Source: Halomonas caseinilytica (GTDB lineage: Bacteria; Pseudomonadota; Gammaproteobacteria; Pseudomonadales; Halomonadaceae). Taken from it: a DNA stretch of 64,000 nt. This document shows, piece by piece, positions 50,125 to 59,829 of this stretch; the stretch's first letter is position 1, and each line of letters starts with the position of its first letter. The notes under the pieces are model-generated. The model was not told where the DNA came from and searched no databases. It saw nothing but the letters and a program-made list of their open reading frames with translations. The stretch spans positions 98,382 through 162,381 of the forward strand of contig NZ_BDEP01000005.1 of assembly GCF_001662305.1 (NCBI RefSeq), read 5' to 3'. The position numbers were made by a program, and so were the translations under genes.

Positions 50125-51435
50125 CTAGGGGGCCGGCAACACGGGCAGCCACAGTGCCAGGGCGAGCAGCGTGGCCAGCAGCACCGGCGGGGTGATGACC
50201 AGCCCGACCTTCATGTACTGCCCCCAGCCGATGCGGTAGCCCTTGCCGGCCAGCACATGTAGCCAGAGCAGGGTGGCGAGGCTGCCGATGGGGGTGAACT
50301 TGGGCCCTAGGTCGTTGCCGATGACGTTGGCGTAGACCATCAACTGCTGAGTCTGCTGCGCGACATCCGCCTGGTCGATGGCCAGCGCGCCGATCAGCGT
50401 GGAGGGCATGTTGTTCATCAGTGAGGCCAGGATGGCGGAGGCGAAGCCGGTGCCGAGGGTCGCCACGATCGTGCCTTGCTGGCCCAACCACACCAGCACA
50501 TTCGCCGCTCGGGCGGTCAGCCAGGCATTGCCCAGGCCATAGACCACCAGGTACATGCCCAGCGAGAACAGCACGATCTGCCAGGGAGCGTTGGCGATGA
50601 CCTTGCGAAGCGGGATGACATGCAGATGTCCTGGCGTCAGCCATCGACCGGCGATGGCCATCAGCACGATGGCGGCCACGCCCATGATGGCAGCGAACGG
50701 GATCGGCCAGCGGGTCGTCAGGAACAGGGCGATCAGCAGCACGCCCAGCAGCGGAAAGGCGGCGCGAAAGACCTGGTGATCGCGAATCGCTGAGGCCGGT
50801 GCCTCGAGTCGCTCGACATCGTAGCGGGCGGGGATATCGCGGCGGAAGTACCAGCCCAGCACGACGAGGGTGGCGATCAGCGAGACCAGGTCGACCGGTA
50901 CCATGATCTGGGCGTAGCGCGTGAAGCCGATATCGAAGTAGTTGGCGCTGACGATGTTGACCAGGTTGGAGATGATCAGCGGCAGGCTGGTCGAGTCGGC
51001 GACGAAGCCGGTGGCGATGATGAAGGCCAGGGCAGCCCCCGGGCTGAAATCGAGCCGCGCCAGGATGGCGATGACGATGGGCGTCAGCAGCAGGGCCGCG
51101 CCATCGTTGGCGAACAACGCCGCGATCATCGCGCCGAGCATCACGATCAGTGGAAACAGCAGGCGGCCGCGGCCGTTGCCCCAGCGGGCGATATGCAGTG
51201 CGGCCCAGGCGAAAAAGCCCGCTTCGTCGAGGATCAGCGAGATGATGATCAGGGCGACGAAGGTGAAGGTAGCGTCCCAGACGATGTGCCAGACGGTATC
51301 CACATCGCCCCAGTCGACCACGCCGGTGGCCAGTGCCACTGCCGCGCCGCCCAGGGCGCTCCAACCGATACCCAGCCCTTTCGGCTGCCAGATGACCAGC
51401 ACCAGCGTGGCCACGAAGATGGCGAAAGCCAGCAT
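50125..51435 (-). CDS. arsB: ArsB-type arsenite efflux permease
   Basis: This 436-residue protein has about eleven to twelve membrane segments and belongs to the ArsB/NhaD ion-transporter superfamily. Typical ArsB blocks are [60 protein letters not shown] and [15 protein letters not shown], ending [20 protein letters not shown]. ArsB exports arsenite by exchange with protons. The start is the ATG complementary to 51433-51435; the longer frame upstream lacks a site. It is the last gene of an arsR-arsH-arsB transcript. Confidence 0.95.
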   Translation of the reverse strand: MLAFAIFVATLVLVIWQPKGLGIGWSALGGAAVALATGVVDWGDVDTVWHIVWDATFTFVALIIISLILDEAGFFAWAALHIARWGNGRGRLLFPLIVMLGAMIAALFANDGAALLLTPIVIAILARLDFSPGAALAFIIATGFVADSTSLPLIISNLVNIVSANYFDIGFTRYAQIMVPVDLVSLIATLVVLGWYFRRDIPARYDVERLEAPASAIRDHQVFRAAFPLLGVLLIALFLTTRWPIPFAAIMGVAAIVLMAIAGRWLTPGHLHVIPLRKVIANAPWQIVLFSLGMYLVVYGLGNAWLTARAANVLVWLGQQGTIVATLGTGFASAILASLMNNMPSTLIGALAIDQADVAQQTQQLMVYANVIGNDLGPKFTPIGSLATLLWLHVLAGKGYRIGWGQYMKVGLVITPPVLLATLLALALWLPVLPAP

Positions 51436-51463
51436 GTTCGATTCCCTTCTGTCGGCGATCCTT

Positions 51464-52180
51464 TCAGTGCGTGGCCTGATTGACGCGTCGGGACACGGCT
51501 TCGGCACTCTCTACCCGCTCCGAGTAACGGTCGGTCAGGTAAGCGGCGCGCCCGCGCGTCATCCAGGTGAACTTCACTAGTTCCTCGCAGACATCGACGA
51601 CCCGGTAGTAGAGCGGCGAAAGATGCATGCGACCGGCCTCGTCGAACTCGTTGAAGGCCTTGGGCACGGACGACTGGTTGGGGATGGTCAGCATGCGCAT
51701 CCAGCGGCCGAGGATGCGCAGTTGATTGACGGCATTGAAGCTCTGGCTACCGCCGGAGACCTCCATGACCGCGAGTGTCTTGCCTTGGGTCGGTCTGACA
51801 CCGCCCAGCGCCAGGGGTATCCAGTCGATCTGGGCCTTCATGATGCCGGTCATGGCGCCGTGACGTTCGGGGCTGACCCACAGCATGCCCTCGCTCCACT
51901 CGGCCAGGTCGCGCAGCTCCTGCACCTTGGGGTGCTCGGCGTCGGTATCGTCGGGCAGCGGCAGGCCGGAGGGATTGAAGGTGCGCACGTCGCAACCGAA
52001 CCAGCGCAGCAAGCGTGCGGCTTCCTCGGAGAGCAGGCGCGAGTAGGAACGTTCGCGCAGCGAGCCGTACAGCACCAGAATGCGCGGGGGATGACGAGGT
52101 TGGTCCGGGCCGACCAGAGCGTCGACGTCGATGGGGTGCAAGTACTCGGGGTCGATGTTGGGTAATTGATCCAGCCTCAT
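51464..52180 (-). CDS. arsH: ArsH flavoprotein (organoarsenical oxidase / NADPH FMN reductase)
   Basis: The 238-residue ArsH carries the FMN loop [20 protein letters not shown], then [40 protein letters not shown] and the [20 protein letters not shown] block specific to ArsH. It oxidises trivalent methylarsenicals and reduces quinones with NADPH. It overlaps arsR by ATGA (52177-52180) and is followed by arsB after 28 bp. Confidence 0.95.
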   Translation of the reverse strand: MRLDQLPNIDPEYLHPIDVDALVGPDQPRHPPRILVLYGSLRERSYSRLLSEEAARLLRWFGCDVRTFNPSGLPLPDDTDAEHPKVQELRDLAEWSEGMLWVSPERHGAMTGIMKAQIDWIPLALGGVRPTQGKTLAVMEVSGGSQSFNAVNQLRILGRWMRMLTIPNQSSVPKAFNEFDEAGRMHLSPLYYRVVDVCEELVKFTWMTRGRAAYLTDRYSERVESAEAVSRRVNQATH

Positions 52181-52563
52181 GAGGCGTCCTCACCGTTGCA
52201 CAGGTTCTCGCCAGCCTCTCGGCTGCAGTCGGCGGCGGGGTGTTGCAACTCCCGAAGGAGCGGTTCACACAGTTCGGCGCGTCCGGCGCAGCAGTCGCGC
52301 ACCAGGAAGCTGAGTGTCTCTCGCATGTGATCCAGGTTGGCTCGATAGATGATCGAGCGGCTCTGTCGACGCGAGCTCACCAGTCCTGCCCGCGACAGCA
52401 CGCCCAGATGCGTCGACATGGTGTTGTGCGGCACATCCAGTAGCCGGGCGATCTCGCCGGCCGGGAGACCTTCCGGTTCGTACCGTACCAGGACGCGGAA
52501 GGTCGCCAGGCGGGTCGCCTGGGAAAGTGCCGTGAAGGCGTCGAGAATCTTTTCATTGTCCAT
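52177..52563 (-). CDS. arsR: ArsR/SmtB-family arsenic-responsive repressor
   Basis: The 128-residue winged-helix repressor shows [40 protein letters not shown] and [20 protein letters not shown]. The usual ELCVCDL site in the recognition helix is absent. Instead cysteines Cys91, Cys92 and Cys99 ([12 protein letters not shown]) lie C-terminally, similar to the Acidithiobacillus-type site that binds As(III) with three cysteines. It should repress its own arsR-arsH-arsB operon until arsenite binds. It overlaps arsH by four bases. Confidence 0.93.
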   Translation of the reverse strand: MDNEKILDAFTALSQATRLATFRVLVRYEPEGLPAGEIARLLDVPHNTMSTHLGVLSRAGLVSSRRQSRSIIYRANLDHMRETLSFLVRDCCAGRAELCEPLLRELQHPAADCSREAGENLCNGEDAS

Positions 52564-52701
52564 ATGTCGAGAATTACAGAAATGAAGGCGAAAATCAATT
52601 GATGCTGAGATTCGTGGCTCAGGCGCCTGGCAAATCGCCGCTCGTCATGCGGATCAGCGACGGCACCGCCGTCGGGGTGCCGTCATGGGAGGCAGGGCGA
52701 C

Positions 52702-54219
52702 TCAGCGGTAGGTAGCGTCGAAGCGCTGGCGCAGCTCGTTCTTCTGCACCTTGCCCATGGTGTTGCGGGGCAGGGCGTCGATGAAGAAGACGCGTTTTGG
52801 CTGCTTGTACTTGGCCAGGCGGCCCTGCAGGTGATCGAGCACCTGCGCTTCGTCGAGGCTGGCGCCCGGCTCGCAGACTACCGCCGCCGTGACGCCTTCG
52901 CCGAAGTCCGGATGGGGCAGGCCGATCACCGCCGACTCCTGTACGCCTTCGAGCTCGTCGATCACCTGTTCGACTTCCTTGGGATAGACGTTGTAGCCGC
53001 CGGAGATCACCAGATCCTTGTCGCGACCGACGATTTGCACGTAGCCGTGATCGTCGATCATGGCCAGGTCACCGGTGATGAAGAAGCCGTCTTCCAGCAG
53101 CTCCTCGCGGGTCTTCTCGGGCATGCGCCAGTAGCCGATGAAGACGTTCGGGCCGCGTACCTGCAGCAGGCCGATCTCGCCTTCGGCGACTTCCTCACCC
53201 GTATCGCGGTCGGTGATGCGGATTTCCACACCGGGCAGCGGCTTGCCGACGGTGCCGGCGCGGCGCGGGCCGTCATAGGGGTTGGAGATGTTCATGTTGG
53301 TTTCGGTCATCCCGTAGCGCTCGAGGATGGCGTGCCCGGTTCTGGTCTCGAAGGCTTCATGGGTCTCGGCGGTTAAAGGGGCGGAGCCGGAGACGAACAG
53401 CCGCATATTGGCGGTGCGCTCGGCCGTCAGGCGCTCGTCGGCCACCAGTCGGGTGTAGAAGGTGGGCACGCCCATCATCACGCTGCCGCGGGGCATTTCC
53501 TCGAGGATGACCTCGGCGTCGAACCTGGGCAGGAAGAGCATGCTCGAGCCGGCCATCAGGCTGACGTTGCAGGCCACGAACAGGCCGTGGGTGTGGAAGA
53601 TGGGCAGGGCGTGGATCAGTCGATCTTCCGCCTCGAAGCGCCAGGCTTCCACCAGGGTCTCGGCGTTGGAGGCGAGGTTGCGGTGGGTCAACATGGCACC
53701 CTTGGAGCGACCGGTGGTGCCGGAGGTGTAGAGAATGGCGGCCAGGTCGTCGGCCTCGCGTGGCACTGTCTCGTTGCGCGGCGTGGCGCGTGCGGCCTTA
53801 TCCAGCAAACTGCCGTCGGCATTGGCTCCCAGGGTTTCCACCGCCGGGCAGCCGGCCTCGGCGGCAATGGCACGGGCATCCTCGTGGACCTGGGGCCGGC
53901 AGACGAACAGGGCGGGTTCGGCGTCGCCGAGGAAGTAGCGGATCTCATCAAAGGTATAGCCGGTGTTGAGGGGCAGATAGACGCCGCCGATTCGTAGGCA
54001 GGCGAGGTAGAGCAGGATGACTTCGGGGCTCTTGTCGACCTGGACGGCGACCCGGTCGCCGGGCGAGACGCCCAGCTCGGTCAGGGCGCCGGCCAGGCGC
54101 GCGCTTTCGGCGAGTGTGTCGGCGTAGGAGTAGCGTCGACCCTCGCGGGTGGTTATGAAATCGGCGTCGCCGCGCTGCTGCATGCGGCTGGCGAAGCTCT
54201 CGAAGAGGTTGTGGCTCAT
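52702..54219 (-). CDS. matB: Malonyl-CoA synthetase
   Basis: The 505-residue adenylate-forming enzyme has the P-loop YTSGTTGRSKGAMLTHRNLA, then FVSGSAPLTAETHEAFETRT, YGMTETNMNISNPYDG with the malonate-type binding region, FITGDLAMIDDHGYVQIVGR, DLVISGGYNVYPKEVEQVID and the terminal lysine region LPRNTMGKVQKNELR. It activates malonate to malonyl-CoA with ATP. It overlaps matA by four bases, and together they convert malonate to acetyl-CoA. Confidence 0.94.
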   Translation of the reverse strand: MSHNLFESFASRMQQRGDADFITTREGRRYSYADTLAESARLAGALTELGVSPGDRVAVQVDKSPEVILLYLACLRIGGVYLPLNTGYTFDEIRYFLGDAEPALFVCRPQVHEDARAIAAEAGCPAVETLGANADGSLLDKAARATPRNETVPREADDLAAILYTSGTTGRSKGAMLTHRNLASNAETLVEAWRFEAEDRLIHALPIFHTHGLFVACNVSLMAGSSMLFLPRFDAEVILEEMPRGSVMMGVPTFYTRLVADERLTAERTANMRLFVSGSAPLTAETHEAFETRTGHAILERYGMTETNMNISNPYDGPRRAGTVGKPLPGVEIRITDRDTGEEVAEGEIGLLQVRGPNVFIGYWRMPEKTREELLEDGFFITGDLAMIDDHGYVQIVGRDKDLVISGGYNVYPKEVEQVIDELEGVQESAVIGLPHPDFGEGVTAAVVCEPGASLDEAQVLDHLQGRLAKYKQPKRVFFIDALPRNTMGKVQKNELRQRFDATYR

Positions 54220-55571
54220 TTCAGCTCTCCCTTGGCCTGCTGTTTCCTGGCCTTGCGGGCGAGGTCGCGTACCTCGCTCGAGCAGGCCACGGTGGCGTTG
54301 GCGGTGTAGTTCTCGTGGTTGCGTTCGATGTCGTTGAGCACGTAGAGGTAATTGACCATCAGGCCGACGGCCTGCTCGAGCCCCTTGTCGGAGATGTCGC
54401 CGAGCCAGTTGATGCGATGCAGCTCGGCGCCGTTGCCGAGGTGAAAGCGAGCCACCGGGTTGAGCGGCAACCCCCGGTCGTTCTTTTCCTGCGTCAGATA
54501 GCGGGCGGCCATCGGCCGCACGACGGCCTTGAGGGCCTCGGCACGTTCGGGATCCCGGTGCCAGCCCGGCTCGTCCAGGGCCGCGAGCGCCTCGCGCTGG
54601 GCCTCGGACGTACTGTCGTCGTCACGCTGTGCCTTCAGCCATTGGGCAAAGCCCGGCACCGGCGAGAGGGTGACAAAGTGCTTGAGCTGGGGCAGTTCCT
54701 GCTTGAGTTCCTGCACCACTTGCTTGATCAGGAAGTTGCCGAAGGAAATGCCGCGTAGCCCGGTCTGGCAGTTGCTGATGCCGAAGAAGGCGGCGGTGTC
54801 GGCATCCTCGGGTGCTTCCACGTCGCTGTCTTCTCCCGCCAGGATCGGCTGGATGTGATCCGGCAAGCCCTTGCACAGCGCCACTTCGACGAAGATCAGC
54901 GGTTCATCGCCGATGGCGGGATGGAAGAAGGCAAAGCAGCGCCGGTCACGGGTATCGAGCCGTCGACGAAGGTCGTTCCAGTCGTGGATTTCGTGCACCG
55001 CCTCGTAGTGGATGATGCGCTCGAGCAGCGAGGCCGGTGTGTTCCAGTCGATGCGCTTGAGCATCAGGAAGCCGCGATTGAACCAGGAGGCGAAGAGGTG
55101 GGCGAAGTCGGCATCGATGCCCGCCAGCTCTGGGTGTTCGCGACGCAGGGCGAGCAGGACCTCGCGCATGCGGACCAGTTGATAGGTGCCGTCGCGGGCG
55201 AGGTTGAGTCGCCGGAACAGCTCCTGACGCCGTGGTTCGCAGGCCTCGAACAGGCCGTTCAGGGTGGCGTTGTCGCGAGACTCGCGATAGGCGGCGTAGG
55301 CCTGGTCGATCCGTGTCGGATCGGCGGCGAATTCCTCGGCGAGCCGGGCGAAGAAACGCCGGCGTTCGCTGCCATCCAGCCGCTCGTACATGGCCAGGGC
55401 GCGGCTGGCCAGGGCGATGCTCGAGGCCTCGCCATCGCTTTCCAGCAGGGCACGACAGGCGCCCACCAGGTCGGCGTGGTCAGGATTGGTGTTGTACCCG
55501 TGGCGACGTCGCAGCAAGGCGTCGCGCTGGGTGATGTTGTTGAACATCTCCTGCAGGAAGGTCATGTTCAT
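54216..55571 (-). CDS. matA: Malonyl-CoA decarboxylase
   Basis: The 451-residue enzyme matches malonyl-CoA decarboxylase, with an N-terminal helical domain, then DDHWALN-independent family blocks FFHPAIGDEPLIFVEVALCK, AAFFGISNCQTGLRGISFGN, KHFVTLSPVPGFAQWLK with the conserved Ser, and ARFHLGNGAELHRINWLGDI with the conserved His. It decarboxylates malonyl-CoA to acetyl-CoA. The start is the ATG complementary to 55569-55571, eight bases after AAGGAG. It lies between the TRAP permease gene and matB. Confidence 0.94.
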   Translation of the reverse strand: MNMTFLQEMFNNITQRDALLRRRHGYNTNPDHADLVGACRALLESDGEASSIALASRALAMYERLDGSERRRFFARLAEEFAADPTRIDQAYAAYRESRDNATLNGLFEACEPRRQELFRRLNLARDGTYQLVRMREVLLALRREHPELAGIDADFAHLFASWFNRGFLMLKRIDWNTPASLLERIIHYEAVHEIHDWNDLRRRLDTRDRRCFAFFHPAIGDEPLIFVEVALCKGLPDHIQPILAGEDSDVEAPEDADTAAFFGISNCQTGLRGISFGNFLIKQVVQELKQELPQLKHFVTLSPVPGFAQWLKAQRDDDSTSEAQREALAALDEPGWHRDPERAEALKAVVRPMAARYLTQEKNDRGLPLNPVARFHLGNGAELHRINWLGDISDKGLEQAVGLMVNYLYVLNDIERNHENYTANATVACSSEVRDLARKARKQQAKGELK

Positions 55572-55584
55572 GACGTCGACTCCT

Positions 55585-56919
55585 TCAGCCCATGAGCAGG
55601 TCGGGTAGCCACAGGGCAAGGCCCGGGAAGAGACACAGCAGGACGATTCCCAGCACCATGCACAGTGCGTAGGGGAGGCTGCCGAACAGGATGTCGCGCA
55701 ACGAGATGTCCGGTGCGATGCCCTTGATGATAAAGAGGTTGAGGCCGACCGGCGGCGTGATCAGGCCGATCTCCAGGTTGATGGTCAGCACCACGGCGAA
55801 CCAGTAAGGATCGAAGTTGGCGGCCAGAATGATTGGCAGCAGGATCGGGGCGGTCATCACGATCACCGCCACCGGCGGCAGGAAAAAGCCGGCTACCAGC
55901 AAGAAGACATTGATGACACCCATCAGCACCCAGCGATTGACCTCCAGCTCGGCGATGGCGCCGGCCACGGTCTGGGTGATGAACAGCGACGACAGGGCGT
56001 AGGCGAACACCTCGGCACAGGCGATCACCAGCATGATCATCACGCTCTCGCGCAGAGAGTCGCGCATGATCAGCTTGATGGGACCGACCTGCCACATGCG
56101 GTAGATGAGAATGGCCAGTGCCAGGCACAGAAAGGCGCCGACGCCGGCGGCCTCCGAAGGCGTGGCCACTCCGCCGTAGAGCGCGAACAGGATGCCCGCT
56201 ACCACGGCCAGGAAGGGCAGCACCCGGATCAAGGCCTTGATGTTGGAGTCGACGTTGGTCTTGACGGTCTCCTTCAGGCGCTCGGTTGTCTGGGCTATTG
56301 GTGCCTGATAGCCGCCGGCCAGCTTGCAGGCAATGATGGTCCAGACCATGAATAGCCCCGCGAGCATGAAGCCCGGCACCACCCCGGCGATGAATAATCG
56401 GCCGATGGAGGTCTCGCTGGCGATGCCGTAGATGATCATGGTCACCGAGGGCGGGATCAGGATGCCCAGGGTACCGCCGGCGGCAATGCTGCCAGCGGCG
56501 ACGCCATCCGGATAGCCGCGGGTGCGCATCTCGGGGATGCCCATCTTGCCGATGGCCGCGCAGGTGGCGGGGGAAGAGCCAGAGAGAGCGGCGAAGATCG
56601 AGCAGGCGCCGATGTTGGAGACCGCCAGGCCTGCCGGGAGCCGTCCCATCCACAGGTCCAGCGAGCGATAGAGATCGCGGCCGGTGGGCGAGGAGGCCAC
56701 GGCGGCACCCATCAGGATGAACATGGGAATGGCAACGAAGCCGAAGTCGGCGATGCGCTCGAAGAAGGTCTCGCCGAAATAGGTCAGTTCCGGCAGGCCC
56801 CGGTCATACAGCAGGGCGAGCAGCGAGACGCCGCCCAGGGCGAAGGCGATGGGAGTGCCGATGGCCATCAGTGCCACGAGGGCGAGGGCCACGATGATGC
56901 CGAGTGTAATCGGGTCCAT
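55585..56919 (-). CDS. TRAP transporter large permease (DctM/MatM-type)
   Basis: The 444-residue DctM-family protein has about twelve membrane segments. Family blocks are GIGTPIAFALGG-like MAIGTPIAFALGGVSLLALL, FVAIPMFILMGAAVASSPTG, GSSPATCAAIGKMGIPEM and GTLGILIPPSVTMIIYGIAS. It forms the sodium-driven transport channel with the small DctQ subunit. The context with matA and matB makes malonate the likely substrate, as in Sinorhizobium matPQMAB. The start follows GGAGG. Its stop is 13 bp before matA. Confidence 0.93.
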   Translation of the reverse strand: MDPITLGIIVALALVALMAIGTPIAFALGGVSLLALLYDRGLPELTYFGETFFERIADFGFVAIPMFILMGAAVASSPTGRDLYRSLDLWMGRLPAGLAVSNIGACSIFAALSGSSPATCAAIGKMGIPEMRTRGYPDGVAAGSIAAGGTLGILIPPSVTMIIYGIASETSIGRLFIAGVVPGFMLAGLFMVWTIIACKLAGGYQAPIAQTTERLKETVKTNVDSNIKALIRVLPFLAVVAGILFALYGGVATPSEAAGVGAFLCLALAILIYRMWQVGPIKLIMRDSLRESVMIMLVIACAEVFAYALSSLFITQTVAGAIAELEVNRWVLMGVINVFLLVAGFFLPPVAVIVMTAPILLPIILAANFDPYWFAVVLTINLEIGLITPPVGLNLFIIKGIAPDISLRDILFGSLPYALCMVLGIVLLCLFPGLALWLPDLLMG

Positions 56920-56920
56920 G

Positions 56921-57442
56921 TCAGTCCTCCCCGCGCAGCAGTTCGGCGATGTACTGCAGGGTCAGCAGACTACTGCCCACGGCCAGCGGCAGCAGGGCCG
57001 GCCAGAGCGGCGGATTCCATACCGTGCCGGTGGTCCACTGCCCATGCCAGGCCTCGGCCAGATAGATCCAGGCGCCGTAGCTCAGGGCCGCGCAGAAGCC
57101 GAGGCCGACCAGCGAGGCCATCCACTGCATGACCTTGCGGGCCACGCCTCCCACCATGTCGGGCAGCAGGGTAATGGCGACATGGCCACCGGTCATCAGC
57201 ACGTAGGCACTGCCCATCAGCATGGCGCCGGTGACGGAGAAAACAGTGAATTCCGTCTGCCAGCTGGTGCTCATGCCCAGCACGTAGCGCACGAACACCA
57301 TGTGGCAGACCGCGAACACGCCGGCGATGAACATCACGGCAGCCAGGTAGGCGGCGTAGCGAGAGACGCTGTCCATCATGCGAATATAGAGATCGATGAG
57401 TGGCAGGCGTCCGGCAAAGGGTGAAGTATTGGCCATGGCCAT
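56921..57442 (-). CDS. TRAP transporter small permease (DctQ/MatQ-type)
   Basis: The 173-residue DctQ-family protein has four hydrophobic segments (near 30-50, 65-85, 105-125 and 145-165) and the family stretch FVRYVLGMSTSWQTEFTVFS, then GSAYVLMTGGHVAITLLPDM. It pairs with the large permease one base downstream. The start is the ATG complementary to 57440-57442, five bases after GGGAGG. Confidence 0.92.
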   Translation of the reverse strand: MAMANTSPFAGRLPLIDLYIRMMDSVSRYAAYLAAVMFIAGVFAVCHMVFVRYVLGMSTSWQTEFTVFSVTGAMLMGSAYVLMTGGHVAITLLPDMVGGVARKVMQWMASLVGLGFCAALSYGAWIYLAEAWHGQWTTGTVWNPPLWPALLPLAVGSSLLTLQYIAELLRGED

Positions 57443-57505
57443 GTCGTCCTCCCGAAGTCAGGGACACCGGCGTGGTGGGCCGGTGTCGGTGGCGGAGCCG
57501 GTGGG

Positions 57506-58510
57506 TCAATCGACGGCCAGGGCGGCATCGATGAGGGCTTGCCCATCGGGGACGTTCTCGGCGAAGTTCTTGTAGGCGCTCTGCTTGGCGATCTCCAGCC
57601 AGGCGTTGTAGTCCTCTTCGCTCATGCTCACGACCTCGACGCCGTTCTCCTCGAAGACATCGACCATCTGCTGGTCCAGGCCGGCTGCCTGCTCGGCGAA
57701 GAACTCCTCGGCGTCCTGGCCGGCTTCCATGAGCGCCTGCTGCTGCGCCTCGTCGAGTTTCTGCCAGCTCTGCTCGGCGATCAGGATCGGTTCGTACATG
57801 AACCACAGGGCGTGCTCGCCGGGTTCGGTCAGGCACTCGACCTGCTCGTAGATGCGGTACGAGACGAAGGACATCGATGAGGTGTTGGCGGCATCCAGCA
57901 CGCCGGTCTGCATGGCGGTGTAGATATCCGAGGAGGGCATGGAGGTGATCGATGCGCCTGCGGCTTCCAGCATTTCCTCGAAGGCCGGGCCGGCGGCGCG
58001 GAAGTTCTGGCCCTCGACGGTGTCCGGCGAGGTGATGCAGCGATCGCTGGAGGCGAAGCCACCGGCCAGCCAGGCATCGGCCAGCACTCGGGCGCCACCT
58101 TCCTGGATGACGTCCTTGATCATGCCCATGAACTCGGAGTCGTTCAGCCGCTGGGCGTGCTCGTGGTTGCGCACCAGGCCGGGCATCAGGGTAGCGGAGA
58201 ACTCGGGGTGGCGGCCGCTGGCGTAGTCGAGCGGCAGCGCGGTGATGTCCAACCGGCCCCGAGACAGAGCGGCCCACTGCTCGCGTGCCTTGAACAGCGA
58301 CTGACCGGGATAGACCTCGACTTCGAGCCCTACATCGGCGTCGGCGACCCTCTCGGCCATCAGTTGGACCATTTCATCACGCACGTCGCCTTGCCCGCCG
58401 GGAAATTGGTGGGAGGCGCGCAGTACCGTCTGGGCAGCCGCGGTAGAACTGGCGGCGAGCGTGGCGATAGCCAGGCCGGCCACCAGGGGTGGCATGTATG
58501 AGCGTTTCAT
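57506..58510 (-). CDS. TRAP transporter periplasmic solute-binding protein (DctP/MatP-type)
   Basis: The 334-residue DctP-family protein has a signal peptide (MPPLVAGLAIATLAASSTAA, cleavage near residue 27) and mature start TVLRASHQFPGG. The family arginine region for carboxylate binding is around QNFRAAGPAFEEMLEAAGAS, followed by PSSDIYTAMQTGVLDAANTS. It is strongly acidic, as usual for halophile periplasmic proteins. As first gene of the operon and adjacent to the regulator, it likely captures malonate. The start follows AAGGAG. Confidence 0.93.
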   Translation of the reverse strand: MKRSYMPPLVAGLAIATLAASSTAAAQTVLRASHQFPGGQGDVRDEMVQLMAERVADADVGLEVEVYPGQSLFKAREQWAALSRGRLDITALPLDYASGRHPEFSATLMPGLVRNHEHAQRLNDSEFMGMIKDVIQEGGARVLADAWLAGGFASSDRCITSPDTVEGQNFRAAGPAFEEMLEAAGASITSMPSSDIYTAMQTGVLDAANTSSMSFVSYRIYEQVECLTEPGEHALWFMYEPILIAEQSWQKLDEAQQQALMEAGQDAEEFFAEQAAGLDQQMVDVFEENGVEVVSMSEEDYNAWLEIAKQSAYKNFAENVPDGQALIDAALAVD

Positions 58511-58547
58511 GGCGTCTCCTTGGAGATTGTTCTTGTATGAAGTGTGT

Positions 58548-58586
58548 ATCAGCTAGGCTGATGTATACTTCAATAGCCGTATTGAA
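58548..58586. promoter_or_regulatory. Two palindromes between the TRAP/mat operon and its GntR regulator
   Basis: ATCAGC-TAG-GCTGAT (58548-58562) and TTCAATA-GCCG-TATTGAA (58569-58586) are both perfect inverted repeats in the 145-bp divergent intergenic region. GntR/FadR-type dimers bind short palindromes of this size. TGTATA at 58563-58568 between them could be promoter material. They are good candidates for the malonate-responsive operator. Confidence 0.6.
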
Positions 58587-58655
58587 ATACCAGTGTCAAA
58601 TTTAGGACCTTAGACCAAGGGGTGAGGCAAGCGCGTGAAGAGAGGAGCCCAGACC

Positions 58656-59330
58656 ATGAAACGGTCGAATACGCAGCGACTTCGGGATGCACTGGAAGAC
58701 GACATCATCAATGGGCGGCGCGCACCGGGGGAGCGCCTGGATCCGGAAGCTCTGGGCCGTGAGTTCGAGGTGTCGCGCACGCCGGTGCGCGAGGCGATCC
58801 AGCAGCTGGTGGCCAGCGGTCTGGTCACGGTCTCGCCGAAGAAGGGAACCTTCGTGGCCAAGGTGGGCATCGATCAGTTGATCGAGATGTTCGAGGTGAT
58901 GGCCGAGCTGGAGGGAATGTGCGGGCGGTTGGCCGCCCGGCGGATCAGCGACGCGGAACTGACGGAGCTGCGCGAGGCCCTGGCGCGATGCGAGACGGCA
59001 GCTCGGGCGGGCGATCCCGACGAGTACTATTACGAGAACGCGGCCTTTCACGACTGCATCTATCGGGCCAGCCACAACGGTTTTCTGGATAGCGAGGCGC
59101 GCCAGTTGAAGCAGCGGCTCAAGCCCTACCGACGCCTGCAGCTTCAGGTGCGTCAGCGCATGGGCAGCTCGTTGGAGGAGCATCGCGAGATTGTCGCTGC
59201 CATCGAGGCCGGAGAGGCCGAGCGGGCCGAGCGGGCGCTACGCGATCACGTGCTCATCCAGGGCGAGCGCTTCAGCGACTTCGTCGCCAGCGTGCGCCGG
59301 CTCGGCACCCTGCAGGAGGATGCCGTCTGA
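58656..59330 (+). CDS. GntR-family (FadR subgroup) regulator of the malonate operon
   Basis: The 224-residue regulator has a winged helix (QRLRDALEDDIINGRRAPGE, then LGREFEVSRTPVREAIQQLV) and an all-helical FCD ligand domain with metal-binding-type residues (ENAAFHDCIYRASHNGFLDS, then EEHREIVAAIEAGEAERAER). It is divergent from the TRAP/matAB genes, the position held by MatR-type regulators in malonate operons. The start is ATG 58656, preceded by GAGGAG; a GTG at 58635 is an alternative. Confidence 0.9.
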   Translation: MKRSNTQRLRDALEDDIINGRRAPGERLDPEALGREFEVSRTPVREAIQQLVASGLVTVSPKKGTFVAKVGIDQLIEMFEVMAELEGMCGRLAARRISDAELTELREALARCETAARAGDPDEYYYENAAFHDCIYRASHNGFLDSEARQLKQRLKPYRRLQLQVRQRMGSSLEEHREIVAAIEAGEAERAERALRDHVLIQGERFSDFVASVRRLGTLQEDAV

Positions 59331-59340
59331 GCGAGCCACT

Positions 59341-59829
59341 TCATGCCAGTTGAAAAGAAATCTCGCCGGCTTCGTGGGCCAGCAGCCATTGCTTTCGCCC
59401 GATGCCACCGGCGTAGCCGGTGAGTCGGCCGTCGCTGCCGATCACCCGGTGGCAGGGCACGACGATGGCGATGGGGTTCTTGCCGTTGGCGGCTCCCACC
59501 GCGCGCTGGCCGCCCTTGCAGCGGAGTTGCTCGGCGATCTCGGCGTAGTTGCGGGTCTGCCCGTAGGGAATGGTGGTGAGCGCCTCCCAGACGCGCTGCT
59601 GGAAGTCGGTGCCTTCGGGCGCGAGCGGCAGGTCGAACTCGCGGCGTTCGCCGGCGAAATACTCGGCGAGCTGCTGCCGGGCACGCTCGGTGATCTCGTT
59701 GGGGCGTGGCGCAGCGTCCTTTTCCATGACGAAGGCGATCTCGTTGATGCCCGAGGCCGTGGCGCTCAGGCGCAGTAGGCCGAGGGCGTCGCTTTGCGGG
59801 GGCTGGTAGTAGTCGAGGGCGTCGGTCAT
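59341..59829 (-). CDS. ogt: Methylated-DNA--protein-cysteine methyltransferase
   Basis: The 162-residue MGMT has an N-terminal ribonuclease-like domain and the catalytic domain with FQQRVWEALTTIPYGQTRNY, the helix-turn-helix arginine region, RAVGAANGKNPIAIVVPCHR (active-site Cys126) and VIGSDGRLTGYAGGIGRKQW. It repairs O6-methylguanine by suicidal transfer. The start overlaps the stop of the AdaA-AlkA gene (59826-59829), so both repair proteins come from one mRNA. Confidence 0.95.
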   Translation of the reverse strand: MTDALDYYQPPQSDALGLLRLSATASGINEIAFVMEKDAAPRPNEITERARQQLAEYFAGERREFDLPLAPEGTDFQQRVWEALTTIPYGQTRNYAEIAEQLRCKGGQRAVGAANGKNPIAIVVPCHRVIGSDGRLTGYAGGIGRKQWLLAHEAGEISFQLA

